DNA from: JBCBSS01 sp039819065 | Lineage (GTDB): Bacteria; Bacteroidota; Bacteroidia; Cytophagales; Cyclobacteriaceae | Direction: 5' to 3' | DNA: 15,043 nucleotides | Assembly: GCA_039819065.1 (NCBI GenBank) | Contig: JBCBSS010000177.1 | Span: forward strand, 1 to 15,043 | Part shown: positions 7,147 through 14,645 of the stretch, in pieces | Position numbering within the stretch: position 1 is the stretch's first letter | Layout: every line of letters starts with the position of its first letter | The notes under the pieces: model-generated | What the model was told of the DNA's origin: nothing | What the model saw: the letters and a program-made list of their open reading frames with translations, nothing else | The model's database searches: none | Position numbers and translations under genes: made by a program

Positions 7147-8016
7147 ATGAAAGTAGGATTTATAGGATTAGGAATCATGGGAAGCCGTATGGCGGCTAAC
7201 CTTATAAAGAGCGGAATAGATGTGACTGTATATAATCGCGATCGATCTAAGACCGAACCCTTGAGCGATTTAGGGGCTTCGGTGGCTAATGACTTACAGT
7301 CTTGCGTACAAGGTTGCGATATTGTCATTACCATGCTTACCACTCCTGAGGTAGTAATGGAAGTAGCGTTTAGAGAGGACGGTTTTATAACAGCACTGTC
7401 AGCCAACACACTTTGGATCGACTGTTCTACCCTAGACCCTAGCAGCTCTCAACAAATTGCCCGAATGGCGGCAGAGCAAGGTGTAAATTTCTTGGATGCC
7501 CCGGTGGCTGGTACCAAGCAACCTGCCGAAAATGGTGAGCTGGTTTTTTTCGTAGGCGGAAAGGCAGCATACGTCGAGAAAGCCAGCCCGCTTCTTGACA
7601 TCATGGGTAAAAAGACCATTCATTTAGGAGATAATGGCAAGGGCGCAGCTATGAAAATGCTGATCAACTTAATGCTCGCACAATCCATGCTGGCCTTTTC
7701 AGAGACGGTGAGCCTGGGCAAAGCCATGGGGCTACCTGTTGATAAGGTACACGGTGTGTTACTCAATACGCCGGTCACTGCGCCTTTCCTGCAGAACATC
7801 CAGCAGAAGATCGAAACCAAAGAGACCTCGGCTAATTTTCCTCTCAAGTGGATGCAAAAGGATTTACAATTGGCGGCAAAAGCAGCCTACGAGTATGAAG
7901 CCCCCATGCCATTGGCTAACCTCACCAAAGAATTGTTTGCGCAGGCCAAAATAGAAGGTAAGGGTGACGAAGACTTCTCCTCCATCTATCATATGATCAA
8001 TGATTACATCAATTGA
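7147..8016 (+). CDS. NAD(P)-dependent beta-hydroxyacid dehydrogenase family (GLYR/3-HIBADH-like)
   Basis: The protein has 289 residues, the normal length for the family. The N-terminal Rossmann domain carries GLGIMG (7-12), and NRDRSK (30-35) follows the second strand; Arg there usually indicates NADP(H) preference. The substrate motif DAPVAGTKQPAENGEL (117-132) is closer to glyoxylate/succinic-semialdehyde reductases than to 3-hydroxyisobutyrate dehydrogenase, which has DAPVSGG. The catalytic Lys is K170 in KMLIN (170-174), and the helical domain has FPLKWMQKDLQLA (231-243). The likely reaction is reduction of a small aldehyde or keto acid, or oxidation of the hydroxyacid; the exact substrate is not determinable. 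The gene has its own promoter region, and the R3 motif links it to the AraC regulon candidate. It converges with phoD. Confidence 0.88.
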   Translation: MKVGFIGLGIMGSRMAANLIKSGIDVTVYNRDRSKTEPLSDLGASVANDLQSCVQGCDIVITMLTTPEVVMEVAFREDGFITALSANTLWIDCSTLDPSSSQQIARMAAEQGVNFLDAPVAGTKQPAENGELVFFVGGKAAYVEKASPLLDIMGKKTIHLGDNGKGAAMKMLINLMLAQSMLAFSETVSLGKAMGLPVDKVHGVLLNTPVTAPFLQNIQQKIETKETSANFPLKWMQKDLQLAAKAAYEYEAPMPLANLTKELFAQAKIEGKGDEDFSSIYHMINDYIN

Positions 8017-8121
8017 TTATAACCTGAATGCCGGATAAGAAACCTAAAAACCTGTCTTTTCGAGCGTAGCGAGAAATCTTCCTCACTTTGAAAGCTTCAT
8101 TTGAACGCTTTCGATGCTTGT

Positions 8122-8157
8122 GTGCAAGCCAGATGTTTCCATCTGTCGTTTTGGCTA
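8122..8157 (+). repeat. F1 element, truncated copy
   Basis: GTGCAAGCCAGATG-TTTC-CATCTGTCGTTTTGGCTA matches the first hairpin and linker of the F1 element, but the second hairpin is missing. The stem has one broken pair (CTGTC for CTGGC). It appears to be a decayed copy. Confidence 0.6.
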
Positions 8158-8267
8158 AGATTTCTTTCAGTCAGCTGACCGATACCTATGACATGCAAGT
8201 AATTCGAATAGTATAATCCTTACCCTCCCCATTCCAACAGAATCGGAATTGCCCCTTCCTAATTTTA

Positions 8268-8285
8268 GGGTGGGTTTGGGGTGGG
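8268..8285 (+). other. G-quadruplex motif
   Basis: GGGTGGGTTTGGGGTGGG has four runs of at least three G with loops of 1, 3 and 1, a strong canonical G4 pattern. CTTACCCTCCCC at 8219-8230 is complementary to its 3' half at all but one position, so a hairpin could compete with the quadruplex. Confidence 0.6.
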
Positions 8286-8445
8286 TAAGACAAAAGAATT
8301 ACCTAGAGTGTACTTGACAAATAGCACTTCGTACACACTTTCATATCATTTCACTTCGCACGACCCAAATTGTTGGGTTTCTTATCCAGTATTCTGATGT
8401 TTTCTTAGGCGATATTCCCGTAATGCTAGCTTGGTTAGGCTGACT

Positions 8446-8489
8446 CAATTTAAAATAAAAATCTCCTTGCCAACCCGTAGCAAGGAGAT
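8446..8489 (-). terminator. Rho-independent terminator of phoD
   Basis: Perfect 10-bp stem ATCTCCTTGC (8461-8470)/GCAAGGAGAT (8480-8489) with a 9-nt loop. On the minus strand the stem is followed by TTTTATTTTAAATT, a good T-tract, about 50 bp after the phoD stop codon. Confidence 0.85.
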
Positions 8490-8541
8490 GATGCTTTGAT
8501 TAAAACGACAACTATTATAAATATATCTTAGTGATGCTACC

Positions 8542-10281
8542 TTAAGATTCAGAAGCCACATTGCCCACTACTGTAGAATTATCCACAGTAGCCAATGTAT
8601 TGACATATTGCCATGAGGCATCCGCATTACCGGAAGTAAAACTCACCAGCAAGAACCCTCTTCTGGAAGCATCTGAATGAATCAAATCGTCAATGAGTGT
8701 ATTATTAGCTATTTCAAATCCCCTGATCACTATAGGGTCTGTGCCAAATACACTTTCGAAACCTGGTGATGAAACCGAAGCCGTGGCAAACTCAGCACCC
8801 ACTTTATTTCCGGAGGCATCAGAAAGCCTTGAATACCAGGCGTTGTGTGTATCTCCGGCCAGTGAAATGAGTTTTTTGCCAGAGGCCGCTGCGAAAACTG
8901 CTTCGCGCTCGGCTGGGTACCCGTCCCATGCGTCGAGATTGTAAGGAAGTACGTTTTCTACCCTGGCTCTTTCCTCTTCAGTTAACGTAGGGTCGCCTTG
9001 TAGAGCACGCGTTTTGATGGTGACCAATTCGGTGACTACGGCATTATACTGTGCTAGCAATTCAGGAGTAGCATCTCCTGCCGATGCGATCTGCGCGGTA
9101 AGGGTCAGCAACTCGCCAGGAATTTGGTATTTGCCCATCAGTACTTGGCTACCTAAAACCTGCCAACTGGCATTGCTAGAACCCATTTGGTTAGAAAGCC
9201 ATGTCAACTGCTCGCTGCCTAGCAGTGTTCTGTTCGGATTAAGCCAATCAGCACCGAAAGCATTTACATCCAATCCTGATTCTGTGAAATAGTTGAGGTA
9301 GTTCAACTGCTCCTCCCTTCCAATAATGCGCGTATCGAGCATCATCAGGTTGGCTATACCACCAAAATCGAAGTTTCTGAAAATCTTGGCATTGTCAGTT
9401 ACGCGTGCTGGTAGGTATTCATGCCATACCTGGATAGCATTCATCTTGCGTGTCTCGAAATCGCCCTCATCCGGCTGGTGATTTTCAGCACCATCCATGA
9501 AGGCGTCGTTCGTGATCTCATGATCGTCCCAAACGCAAATGAAAGGCTTCAATTGATGAGCACGCTGTAACTGCTCATCCCCGCGATATTGTCTGTATCG
9601 CTGGCGGTATTCATCAATGCTCACGATCTCGCCAGCAGGCTCATGATCTCTTCCCAGGCCGGACGTAAGGTCATTACTTCCGAAACCACCTACTTCATAT
9701 TCATAGATGTAATCCCCAAGGTGTACCACCACATCTGCGACTGAATCGGCCACTGCACCATATACATTAAACAGACCAGCCTGGAAGTTCGCGCATGAAA
9801 CAACGGCCATGCTGACCTCGGTTGCCTCACCGACGGCGGGCAAAGTCTGGGTTTCACCCGTGACAGTCATTGCTCCGCTGAGCTCATTCCTGAACCTGTA
9901 GTAATATTTAGTATTGGAGTTGAGGTTGCTTACATCCACATTAACGGTGTAATCGCTACTCATATCGATCTCCACGGACTCGCTGGCCACCAACTGAGTA
10001 AAGATGGCGTCAGTCGCTACATCAAGGAAAATGGTAGGGTTTCCGGCTTCATTGGTGGCCTGTGTGTATCTTGTCCATAGAATGACGCGGTCTTGCGTAG
10101 GGTCGAAGCTGGCGACACCTTGCAAAAAACCGAAATCACCCTCTGGTACAAAATCGGGCGTTTCGTCGTCATCGCAACCTGAGAGCGTCATTGGTATCAC
10201 GGCTGCGCCAGCGGCAGCTACCACTGAATTGCGAATAAATCTTCTTCTACTTAATGCCCTAAGTATATCTCGTTTGCTCAT
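8542..10281 (-). CDS. phoD: PhoD-family alkaline phosphatase/phosphodiesterase, Tat-exported, putative lipoprotein
   Basis: The protein has 579 residues. The N-terminus has the twin-arginine motif SRRRFIR (11-17), a hydrophobic stretch at 19-33 and a lipobox LSGC with Cys36, followed by acidic DDDE. It should be exported folded by Tat and lipid-anchored. A fibronectin-like PhoD N-terminal domain covers about residues 50-148. The catalytic domain follows, with SCANF (162-166), HLGDYIYEYE (187-196), WDDHEITND (251-259), LDTRIIGR (315-322) and AGDTHNAW (475-482). These are the metal-binding blocks of the Fe/Ca-dependent PhoD class, which releases phosphate from mono- and diesters and teichoic-acid-like polymers. 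It likely serves phosphate scavenging outside the cytoplasm. It is monocistronic with a clear terminator and is divergent from the permease gene across a 970-bp repeat region. Confidence 0.93.
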   Translation of the reverse strand: MSKRDILRALSRRRFIRNSVVAAAGAAVIPMTLSGCDDDETPDFVPEGDFGFLQGVASFDPTQDRVILWTRYTQATNEAGNPTIFLDVATDAIFTQLVASESVEIDMSSDYTVNVDVSNLNSNTKYYYRFRNELSGAMTVTGETQTLPAVGEATEVSMAVVSCANFQAGLFNVYGAVADSVADVVVHLGDYIYEYEVGGFGSNDLTSGLGRDHEPAGEIVSIDEYRQRYRQYRGDEQLQRAHQLKPFICVWDDHEITNDAFMDGAENHQPDEGDFETRKMNAIQVWHEYLPARVTDNAKIFRNFDFGGIANLMMLDTRIIGREEQLNYLNYFTESGLDVNAFGADWLNPNRTLLGSEQLTWLSNQMGSSNASWQVLGSQVLMGKYQIPGELLTLTAQIASAGDATPELLAQYNAVVTELVTIKTRALQGDPTLTEEERARVENVLPYNLDAWDGYPAEREAVFAAASGKKLISLAGDTHNAWYSRLSDASGNKVGAEFATASVSSPGFESVFGTDPIVIRGFEIANNTLIDDLIHSDASRRGFLLVSFTSGNADASWQYVNTLATVDNSTVVGNVASES

Positions 10282-10743
10282 CGGTCTGGTTAGTTTTAGA
10301 CACTAATATATCGGCTAACCTTTGCGATATTATTAAGGCAATTTTATGAGTCGGTTATCTGTGGAAGTACCGTATGATGATTACATTAAATCTGATCAAC
10401 GGTATTCAATGTCAATACCTTGGGTGTCATTACTAGGAGGTACGACGAAGCAATCTAGTAACCATTTAGAAGCTGGAGGTTAGAAGTTGGAAATTAGAAA
10501 TAGATAGAAGCAAGTAGAAATAAACAGATGAAGGAAGCTCGGGCTGTGTCCCCCGCTGGCGGGGGTAGGGGGTGGATTTGAACAGACATAAGATACAAGA
10601 CGAAAGACATAAGACTAGAAACTGTATTTCAGGCTGTCATTGCGATCCGTCGGTAGACGGACGAGGGAGGTACGGGGATGAAGCGATTTCGAAGATAAGA
10701 GGTTGGAAGTTAGAAATAGATAGGCGGTACCTATAATTGATTT

Positions 10744-10815
10744 GTGCAAGCCAGGTGGAAACACCTGGCGTTTTGGCTACAGAGGGCTTTAGGTGGAGAC
10801 ACTAACGGCGGCTAG
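10744..10815 (+). repeat. F1 two-hairpin element, copy 2
   Basis: First hairpin GCCAGGTG-GAAA-CACCTGGC (10750-10769), linker GTTTTGGCTACAGAGGGC, second hairpin GTG-GAGA-CAC, then TAACGGCGGCT. The sixth stem pair is G-C, where other copies have A-T. Confidence 0.72.
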
Positions 10816-10850
10816 AGAGGCCGTCATGGAGATACTTCGGTGCGCTACCC

Positions 10851-10883
10851 AGTAAAGAGGTTACTCAAAGTAACCTCTTTACT
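10851..10883. repeat. F2 perfect 15-bp hairpin
   Basis: AGTAAAGAGGTTACT (10851-10865), loop CAA, then AGTAACCTCTTTACT (10869-10883), a perfect inverted repeat. A degenerate copy lies at 14748-14780 and a half copy at 5665-5697. The loop is only 3 nt and no T-tract follows. Confidence 0.75.
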
Positions 10884-10975
10884 TGACTTGCTTGAAGCCA
10901 ACTACTCAATAGGTGCAGGGACTCCCCGGGTTTTCGACGTAGGACAAAACCGGGGAATGACGGAGGGTGCAAGGT

Positions 10976-11051
10976 GTTGTGTTCTTTTACTTATGTCAAT
11001 TTCCACATTTCATGTATAGGTATTTGCCAATAAGACCCTTTCAGGGTGACG
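10976..11051 (+). repeat. F4 conserved element, copy 1
   Basis: It shares GTTCTTTT, TTTCC and AGGTATTTGCCAATAAGACC, plus a terminal TTTCAGGGTGACG, with 14554-14629. The end can fold as ACCCT-TTC-AGGGT. The function is unknown. Confidence 0.65.
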
Positions 11052-11105
11052 CCAGTAGTACATAACATGTTCCATAGCGACTAGATCACTTCTTCCGCCT
11101 TCGTA

Positions 11106-11176
11106 TATGCAAGCCAGGTGTTTCCATCTGGCGTTTTGGCTACAGAGGGCTTTTAGTGGAGACACTAACGGCGGCT
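11106..11176 (+). repeat. F1 two-hairpin element, copy 3
   Basis: GCCAGGTG-TTTC-CATCTGGC (11113-11132) has a G-T pair at the sixth stem position. The second hairpin is TTAGTG-GAGA-CACTAA (11153-11168), with a GNRA tetraloop. CGGCGGCT follows. Confidence 0.72.
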
Positions 11177-11212
11177 CGAAATAGTCTCTGTTTGGACACC
11201 TTTAGGTAATGC

Positions 11213-11229
11213 TGTTAATTATATTAACA
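11213..11229. promoter_or_regulatory. 17-bp palindrome upstream of the permease gene
   Basis: TGTTAATTATATTAACA is a perfect 7-bp inverted repeat with a 3-bp centre, 22 bp before the permease ATG. It sits where the -7 region or transcription start should be; a TTTG lies at 11191-11194. An operator for a dimeric regulator is possible, but an AT-rich palindrome may also arise by chance. Confidence 0.4.
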
Positions 11230-11251
11230 TTTATTTAGCGCGTCTCAATAC

Positions 11252-13684
11252 ATGATATCTTACTACCTAAGAGCGGCCGTTCGTCGGTTTTCTAAAGACA
11301 AGATATACTCAATACTCAACTTGTTAGGCCTTTCTGTGGGTTTAGCGACGAGTATCATAATACTCCAGTACGTTAAGTTTGAATTCAGTTTTGATAATTT
11401 TCACAGTCAATACGACGACCTCTACAGGGTCGTTAACGATCGGTATCACAAGGGAGACAAGACACAAAGTAGCACACTTACCTACCCAACCATTGGTAGG
11501 CTAATGAAGCAAGACATTAACGAGGTAGAAAACCATACCCGTTTGCTTGTCCCTATTGGCGATGCATTGATCAAAGCCAATGAGCAGTTTTTCATAGGTG
11601 ACCATTCACTATTTGTTGATGACCAATTCCTGGTTCTATTCGATTTTCCCATTGTTCTAGGTGACAGAAACGTAGTTTTTGATAGGCAAACTGCCATGAT
11701 TACTGAAAGCACAGCCAAGAAGTATTTTGGTGAAGTTGATTTCCGGCAATTAATAGGTAAGGAGATTTATTGGGGTAATTCCGGCCCTTTTACGGTCAAG
11801 GCTATTTTGGATGATGTGCCTCGGAATTCCCACCTCCAATTCGATCTGCTACTGCCATATAAATCTTTGTACGATGCAGATAATCAGGAACCAGATAATG
11901 GCATGACCTGGTCAAATGCGCGCCATTACATACAGTTAAAAGAGGGGGTAGATCCCGTAAAACTCAACAATCAGCTCAAGGATTTTAGTAATCGATATTT
12001 CGAGGGAGGTAAAGTAACAGGAAGTACTGAAAAGTTTCTTTTGCAGCCTTTGAGTGAGGTACACCTTCAGCCAGTGGATGAGTTCGAATATGCCCAGGTC
12101 ACCAATGGTAAGGTTGTCTGGACAATGCTGATCATTGCTGGTTTGATCTTTTCGGTTGCTTTGGTTAACTATGTCAATATGACCTCTTCAAGAACGGTGG
12201 AAAGAGTGAAAGAGGTTCAAGTCAAAAAGGCTATGGGAGCCACCCGCGGTCAACTGTCTTATCAGTTTATGGTAGAATCAATCGGCACTGTTGTATTGAT
12301 CACGATTATGGCGCTCATTATGGTTGATTTGTCTCAACCATGGTTTAATAATCTAATACATGAAGAGTTGCACTGGGTGACATTGTTCTATCCATTTGAT
12401 GTCTTTTCGTTAGCCATTGTTTCCGTTGTGATGATTGGGATCGTTATATCGATTAGCCTGCCCAACCTCATGCTGTCTTCAAGACTCAATATCAGGCTAT
12501 TGAAAGCGAACCCCAGCTCCGGTTTGCGCTATGGTGCAGTTAGAAATGGACTGATCATTTTTCAATTTCTTGTTTCGGGAGTCCTCTTTGGAGGAGCCCT
12601 GGTTGTATCTGAGCAACTCGATTATATTCTAGAAGCTGACCTTGGATTGAATATAGAGGATAAATTGGTCATATCCCCGCCGAGAAGGACAGCCTTCGAT
12701 TCTACGTTTAACGTGAAAATACGAGGCTTCAAACAATCCGTTAGCAAACTGGCCGGAGTGGAAAGTGTTACCACCACTCAGTTCATACCAGGCAATCGCT
12801 TGCATCGGAATAATGAAATAGTAATGCCTAGTAAACCAGCTATTGGGACACTCTCGATGAACTTTAACACCGTTGATGAAGATTTCTTTGAAGTCTTTGA
12901 AGTAGCGTTTTTGAGTGGGCGAGATTTCAGCACATCCGACTATAGCTTCAATTGGGATGAAGTCAACACCTTGATCATTAATACAGCAGCCATGCGAGCA
13001 CTGCAAAAAGATGAGCAAAGTGCTCTCGGCAAGAAAATAGAAGTGGGTGGCAAAAGCTGGACAATCATTGGAGTAGTAGATGACTTCCATCAGCAATCAT
13101 TGCAACATATCAAAGAGCCTATACTCTTTATGCCTGATCATTGGTCAGGGGATTACCTGGTTTTGCAACTATCCACTGATGACTACCAAAGTATAATTGA
13201 CCATGTAAAAGGGGAGTTTGACCTATTTTTTCCTGATAATGCTTTTGATTACTTCTTTCTGGAAGACAAATACAATGATCAATATTCAGGGGATGTTCAA
13301 TTCAAGCGTATTATCAACATATTCACAATACTGGCTGTTTTCATTTCCTGTATTGGGTTAATTAGCCTGGCCGCATACGTAGCAAAAAGAAGGACAAAGG
13401 AGGTCGGAATACGCAAAGTACTGGGCGCAAGTGTGTTGCAGGTGGTGCAACTGCTGTCATTTAGCTTTTTGAAGCTTGTGTTGCTGGCTACTGTTGTATC
13501 TATACCCGTGGCTTATTACGCAAGTATATCGTGGTTAGAAGCATATGCCTATCGGATTAATTTGAACCTTTATCTGTTTCTGCTGCCTGTTGTTGGTTTA
13601 GCTCTTTTGACATTAATAGTGGTAGCTTCACAAACCATAAAATCAGCATTAAAAGACCCTGTAGAAACCTTGAGGTATGAGTAG
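11252..13684 (+). CDS. ABC transporter permease, two FtsX/MacB_PCD modules, no ATPase partner adjacent
   Basis: The protein has 810 residues and eight predicted membrane segments, at about 21-40, 288-308, 343-362, 386-404, 432-452, 687-708, 735-756 and 775-794. The layout is a tandem duplication: a membrane helix, a periplasmic MacB-like core domain and a three-helix FtsX domain, twice. Each FtsX domain has a coupling-helix motif contacting the ATPase (VKEVQVKKAMGATRGQL near 319-335, and RRTKEVGIRKVLGAS at 713-727). Such permeases are numerous in Bacteroidota and move or extrude lipids, lipoproteins or peptides by MacB-like mechanotransmission. No ATP-binding protein or membrane-fusion partner is in the window, so it must use an ATPase encoded elsewhere. 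The stop lies 27 bp from the convergent grpB-family gene. The substrate is unknown. Confidence 0.92.
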   Translation: MISYYLRAAVRRFSKDKIYSILNLLGLSVGLATSIIILQYVKFEFSFDNFHSQYDDLYRVVNDRYHKGDKTQSSTLTYPTIGRLMKQDINEVENHTRLLVPIGDALIKANEQFFIGDHSLFVDDQFLVLFDFPIVLGDRNVVFDRQTAMITESTAKKYFGEVDFRQLIGKEIYWGNSGPFTVKAILDDVPRNSHLQFDLLLPYKSLYDADNQEPDNGMTWSNARHYIQLKEGVDPVKLNNQLKDFSNRYFEGGKVTGSTEKFLLQPLSEVHLQPVDEFEYAQVTNGKVVWTMLIIAGLIFSVALVNYVNMTSSRTVERVKEVQVKKAMGATRGQLSYQFMVESIGTVVLITIMALIMVDLSQPWFNNLIHEELHWVTLFYPFDVFSLAIVSVVMIGIVISISLPNLMLSSRLNIRLLKANPSSGLRYGAVRNGLIIFQFLVSGVLFGGALVVSEQLDYILEADLGLNIEDKLVISPPRRTAFDSTFNVKIRGFKQSVSKLAGVESVTTTQFIPGNRLHRNNEIVMPSKPAIGTLSMNFNTVDEDFFEVFEVAFLSGRDFSTSDYSFNWDEVNTLIINTAAMRALQKDEQSALGKKIEVGGKSWTIIGVVDDFHQQSLQHIKEPILFMPDHWSGDYLVLQLSTDDYQSIIDHVKGEFDLFFPDNAFDYFFLEDKYNDQYSGDVQFKRIINIFTILAVFISCIGLISLAAYVAKRRTKEVGIRKVLGASVLQVVQLLSFSFLKLVLLATVVSIPVAYYASISWLEAYAYRINLNLYLFLLPVVGLALLTLIVVASQTIKSALKDPVETLRYE

Positions 13685-13711
13685 CGTGGTCGGATACTTA
13701 CCTGTATATAC

Positions 13712-14263
13712 TTACATATCACGCTCACCGATCGCCCATCCAGTACTGGCCGCCCAACGATCAGCCCTGTGCATGATTTGCCAGATGATCTTCCCTTTAG
13801 CGTTAGCATATGCTTCCCGGTCGTTGCGATATAGCTTAGCCAAGCGGCGCTTTTCCTGGGCATACAATTGGGCGTCGGATGCATTTATCCTTAGGTAATC
13901 CCTGAAGAGCAAAGCGAATTGTTCATGCCATGAACCCTGTTGCCGCACATGAATGTGAGTACGGCGTTCTCCAGGCTTTTCTCTGAAATAGCGCTTGGTA
14001 AGTTCTGGATTGTCAGCTCTGAATGTATAGCCTAGACCCTCCAATGGTGCTTTGAACGCTTCAAGCGGCTCAAAGCTGGCCACCGATATTTGCATATCAA
14101 TGATCGGCTTGGCATCCGTGCCTTGAATGGCAGTGGAGCCGATATGGTCGATTCTAATGGCCGTTTCCCCTAAGGCTTCCCTTATCGCTTTTGCTTGGGT
14201 AAGAAAAAGATCAGGCCACTCTTCAGAATAGGAGGAAATGATAATGGGTTCTTGGAAGTTCAT
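13712..14263 (-). CDS. GrpB-family nucleotidyltransferase-fold protein
   Basis: The protein has 183 residues from the ATG at 14263 (minus strand). An upstream ATG at 14308 would add 15 residues (MIFSLLCLHLRSSLT) that do not fit the family start. Residues 40-59, HIGSTAIQGTDAKPIIDMQI, are the GrpB/UPF0157 signature, a degenerate nucleotidyltransferase GS...D.D core. The region RTHIHVRQQGS (101-111) and LLFRDYLR (118-125) also fit the family, as does the C-terminal helix GKIIWQIMHRAD. In other bacteria the domain occurs alone or fused to dephospho-CoA kinase; its biochemical role is not established. It is not related to the chaperone cofactor GrpE. It is convergent with the permease gene, with a 27-bp gap and no visible terminator between them. 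Confidence 0.85.
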   Translation of the reverse strand: MNFQEPIIISSYSEEWPDLFLTQAKAIREALGETAIRIDHIGSTAIQGTDAKPIIDMQISVASFEPLEAFKAPLEGLGYTFRADNPELTKRYFREKPGERRTHIHVRQQGSWHEQFALLFRDYLRINASDAQLYAQEKRRLAKLYRNDREAYANAKGKIIWQIMHRADRWAASTGWAIGERDM

Positions 14264-14553
14264 AGTCAGAGATGACCTCAAATGTAGGCATAGTAAGCTG
14301 AAAATCAATAGGTCTGGTTGTGATGCGATCCGTTAGTGGACGGACGAGGGGGTACGACGAAGTAATAGAGTGGCTATTTGAAGTTGGAAGTTAGAAGCTG
14401 GAAATAGTTAGAAGTACATAGAATTAGTTAGAAATATATAGCATTAAGACTTTGGCGCTATCCGTCATTCCCTTGCGATCCCGATAACTATCGGGAGAGA
14501 CTTGGGAATCTCTTTATTAGACTTAAGATGAAAGACATAAGAAGTAAGACAGG

Positions 14554-14629
14554 GTGTGTTCTTTTGTTCATATCAGTTTCCCCACTTCTTTTGAAGGTAT
14601 TTGCCAATAAGACCTTTTCAGGGTGACGA
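14554..14629 (+). repeat. F4 conserved element, copy 2
   Basis: It matches 10976-11051, including the uninterrupted 20-mer AGGTATTTGCCAATAAGACC and the ending TTTCAGGGTGACG. As in the first copy, an F1 element follows downstream. Confidence 0.65.
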
Positions 14630-14645
14630 TGGGAGGAAGTTCTAC

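Larger units (their letters stand above)
8017..8541. other. 525-bp convergent intergenic region
   Basis: No coding sequence. It holds an F3-like sequence TTTTCGAGCGTAGCGAGAAA (8057-8076), a truncated F1 hairpin (8122-8157), a G-quadruplex motif (8268-8285) flanked by a C-rich stretch (8219-8230) complementary to it, a small hairpin ACCCAA/TTGGGT (8363-8378) that could weakly end the upstream plus-strand transcript, and the phoD terminator. Confidence 0.75.
10434..11176 (+). repeat. Composite intergenic repeat, copy B (plus F4-F1 extension)
   Basis: Modules in order: F5 fragment (10434-10464), F6 purine-rich repeats (10465-10530), F7 with palindrome CCCCCGC/GCGGGGG (10550-10565), F8 (10580-10620), F5 with hairpin TCCGTC-GGTA-GACGGA (10646-10661), short F6 (10701-10723), F1 (10744-10815), F2 hairpin (10851-10883), F3 palindrome CCCCGGGTTTT/AAAACCGGGG (10923-10956), F4 (10976-11051) and a second F1 (11106-11176). 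The order from F6 to F3 matches copy A inverted; the order F4-F1 matches copy C. Confidence 0.7.
10282..11251. other. Repeat-rich 970-bp divergent intergenic region B
   Basis: It separates the divergent phoD and permease genes. The first 150 bp should hold the phoD promoter; a minus-strand TATATTAG is a possible -7 box but has no clear -33. Most of the rest (10434-11176) is a composite repeat, followed by a 17-bp palindrome ahead of the permease gene. No coding sequence is supported. Confidence 0.8.

Noticed and set aside
10561..10575. G-quadruplex in the F7 module
   Set aside because: Only two G-runs of three or more are present followed by GG; the CCCCCGC/GCGGGGG hairpin is the better-supported structure.
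12629..13096. Antisense gene inside the permease gene (155-codon open frame)
   Set aside because: It overlaps a well-supported permease domain on the other strand and its translation has no family features; the same applies to the other long antisense frames in the window.
14264..14308. Longer N-terminus of the GrpB-family protein
   Set aside because: The extra 15 residues look like chance translation; the family begins close to the ATG at 14263.
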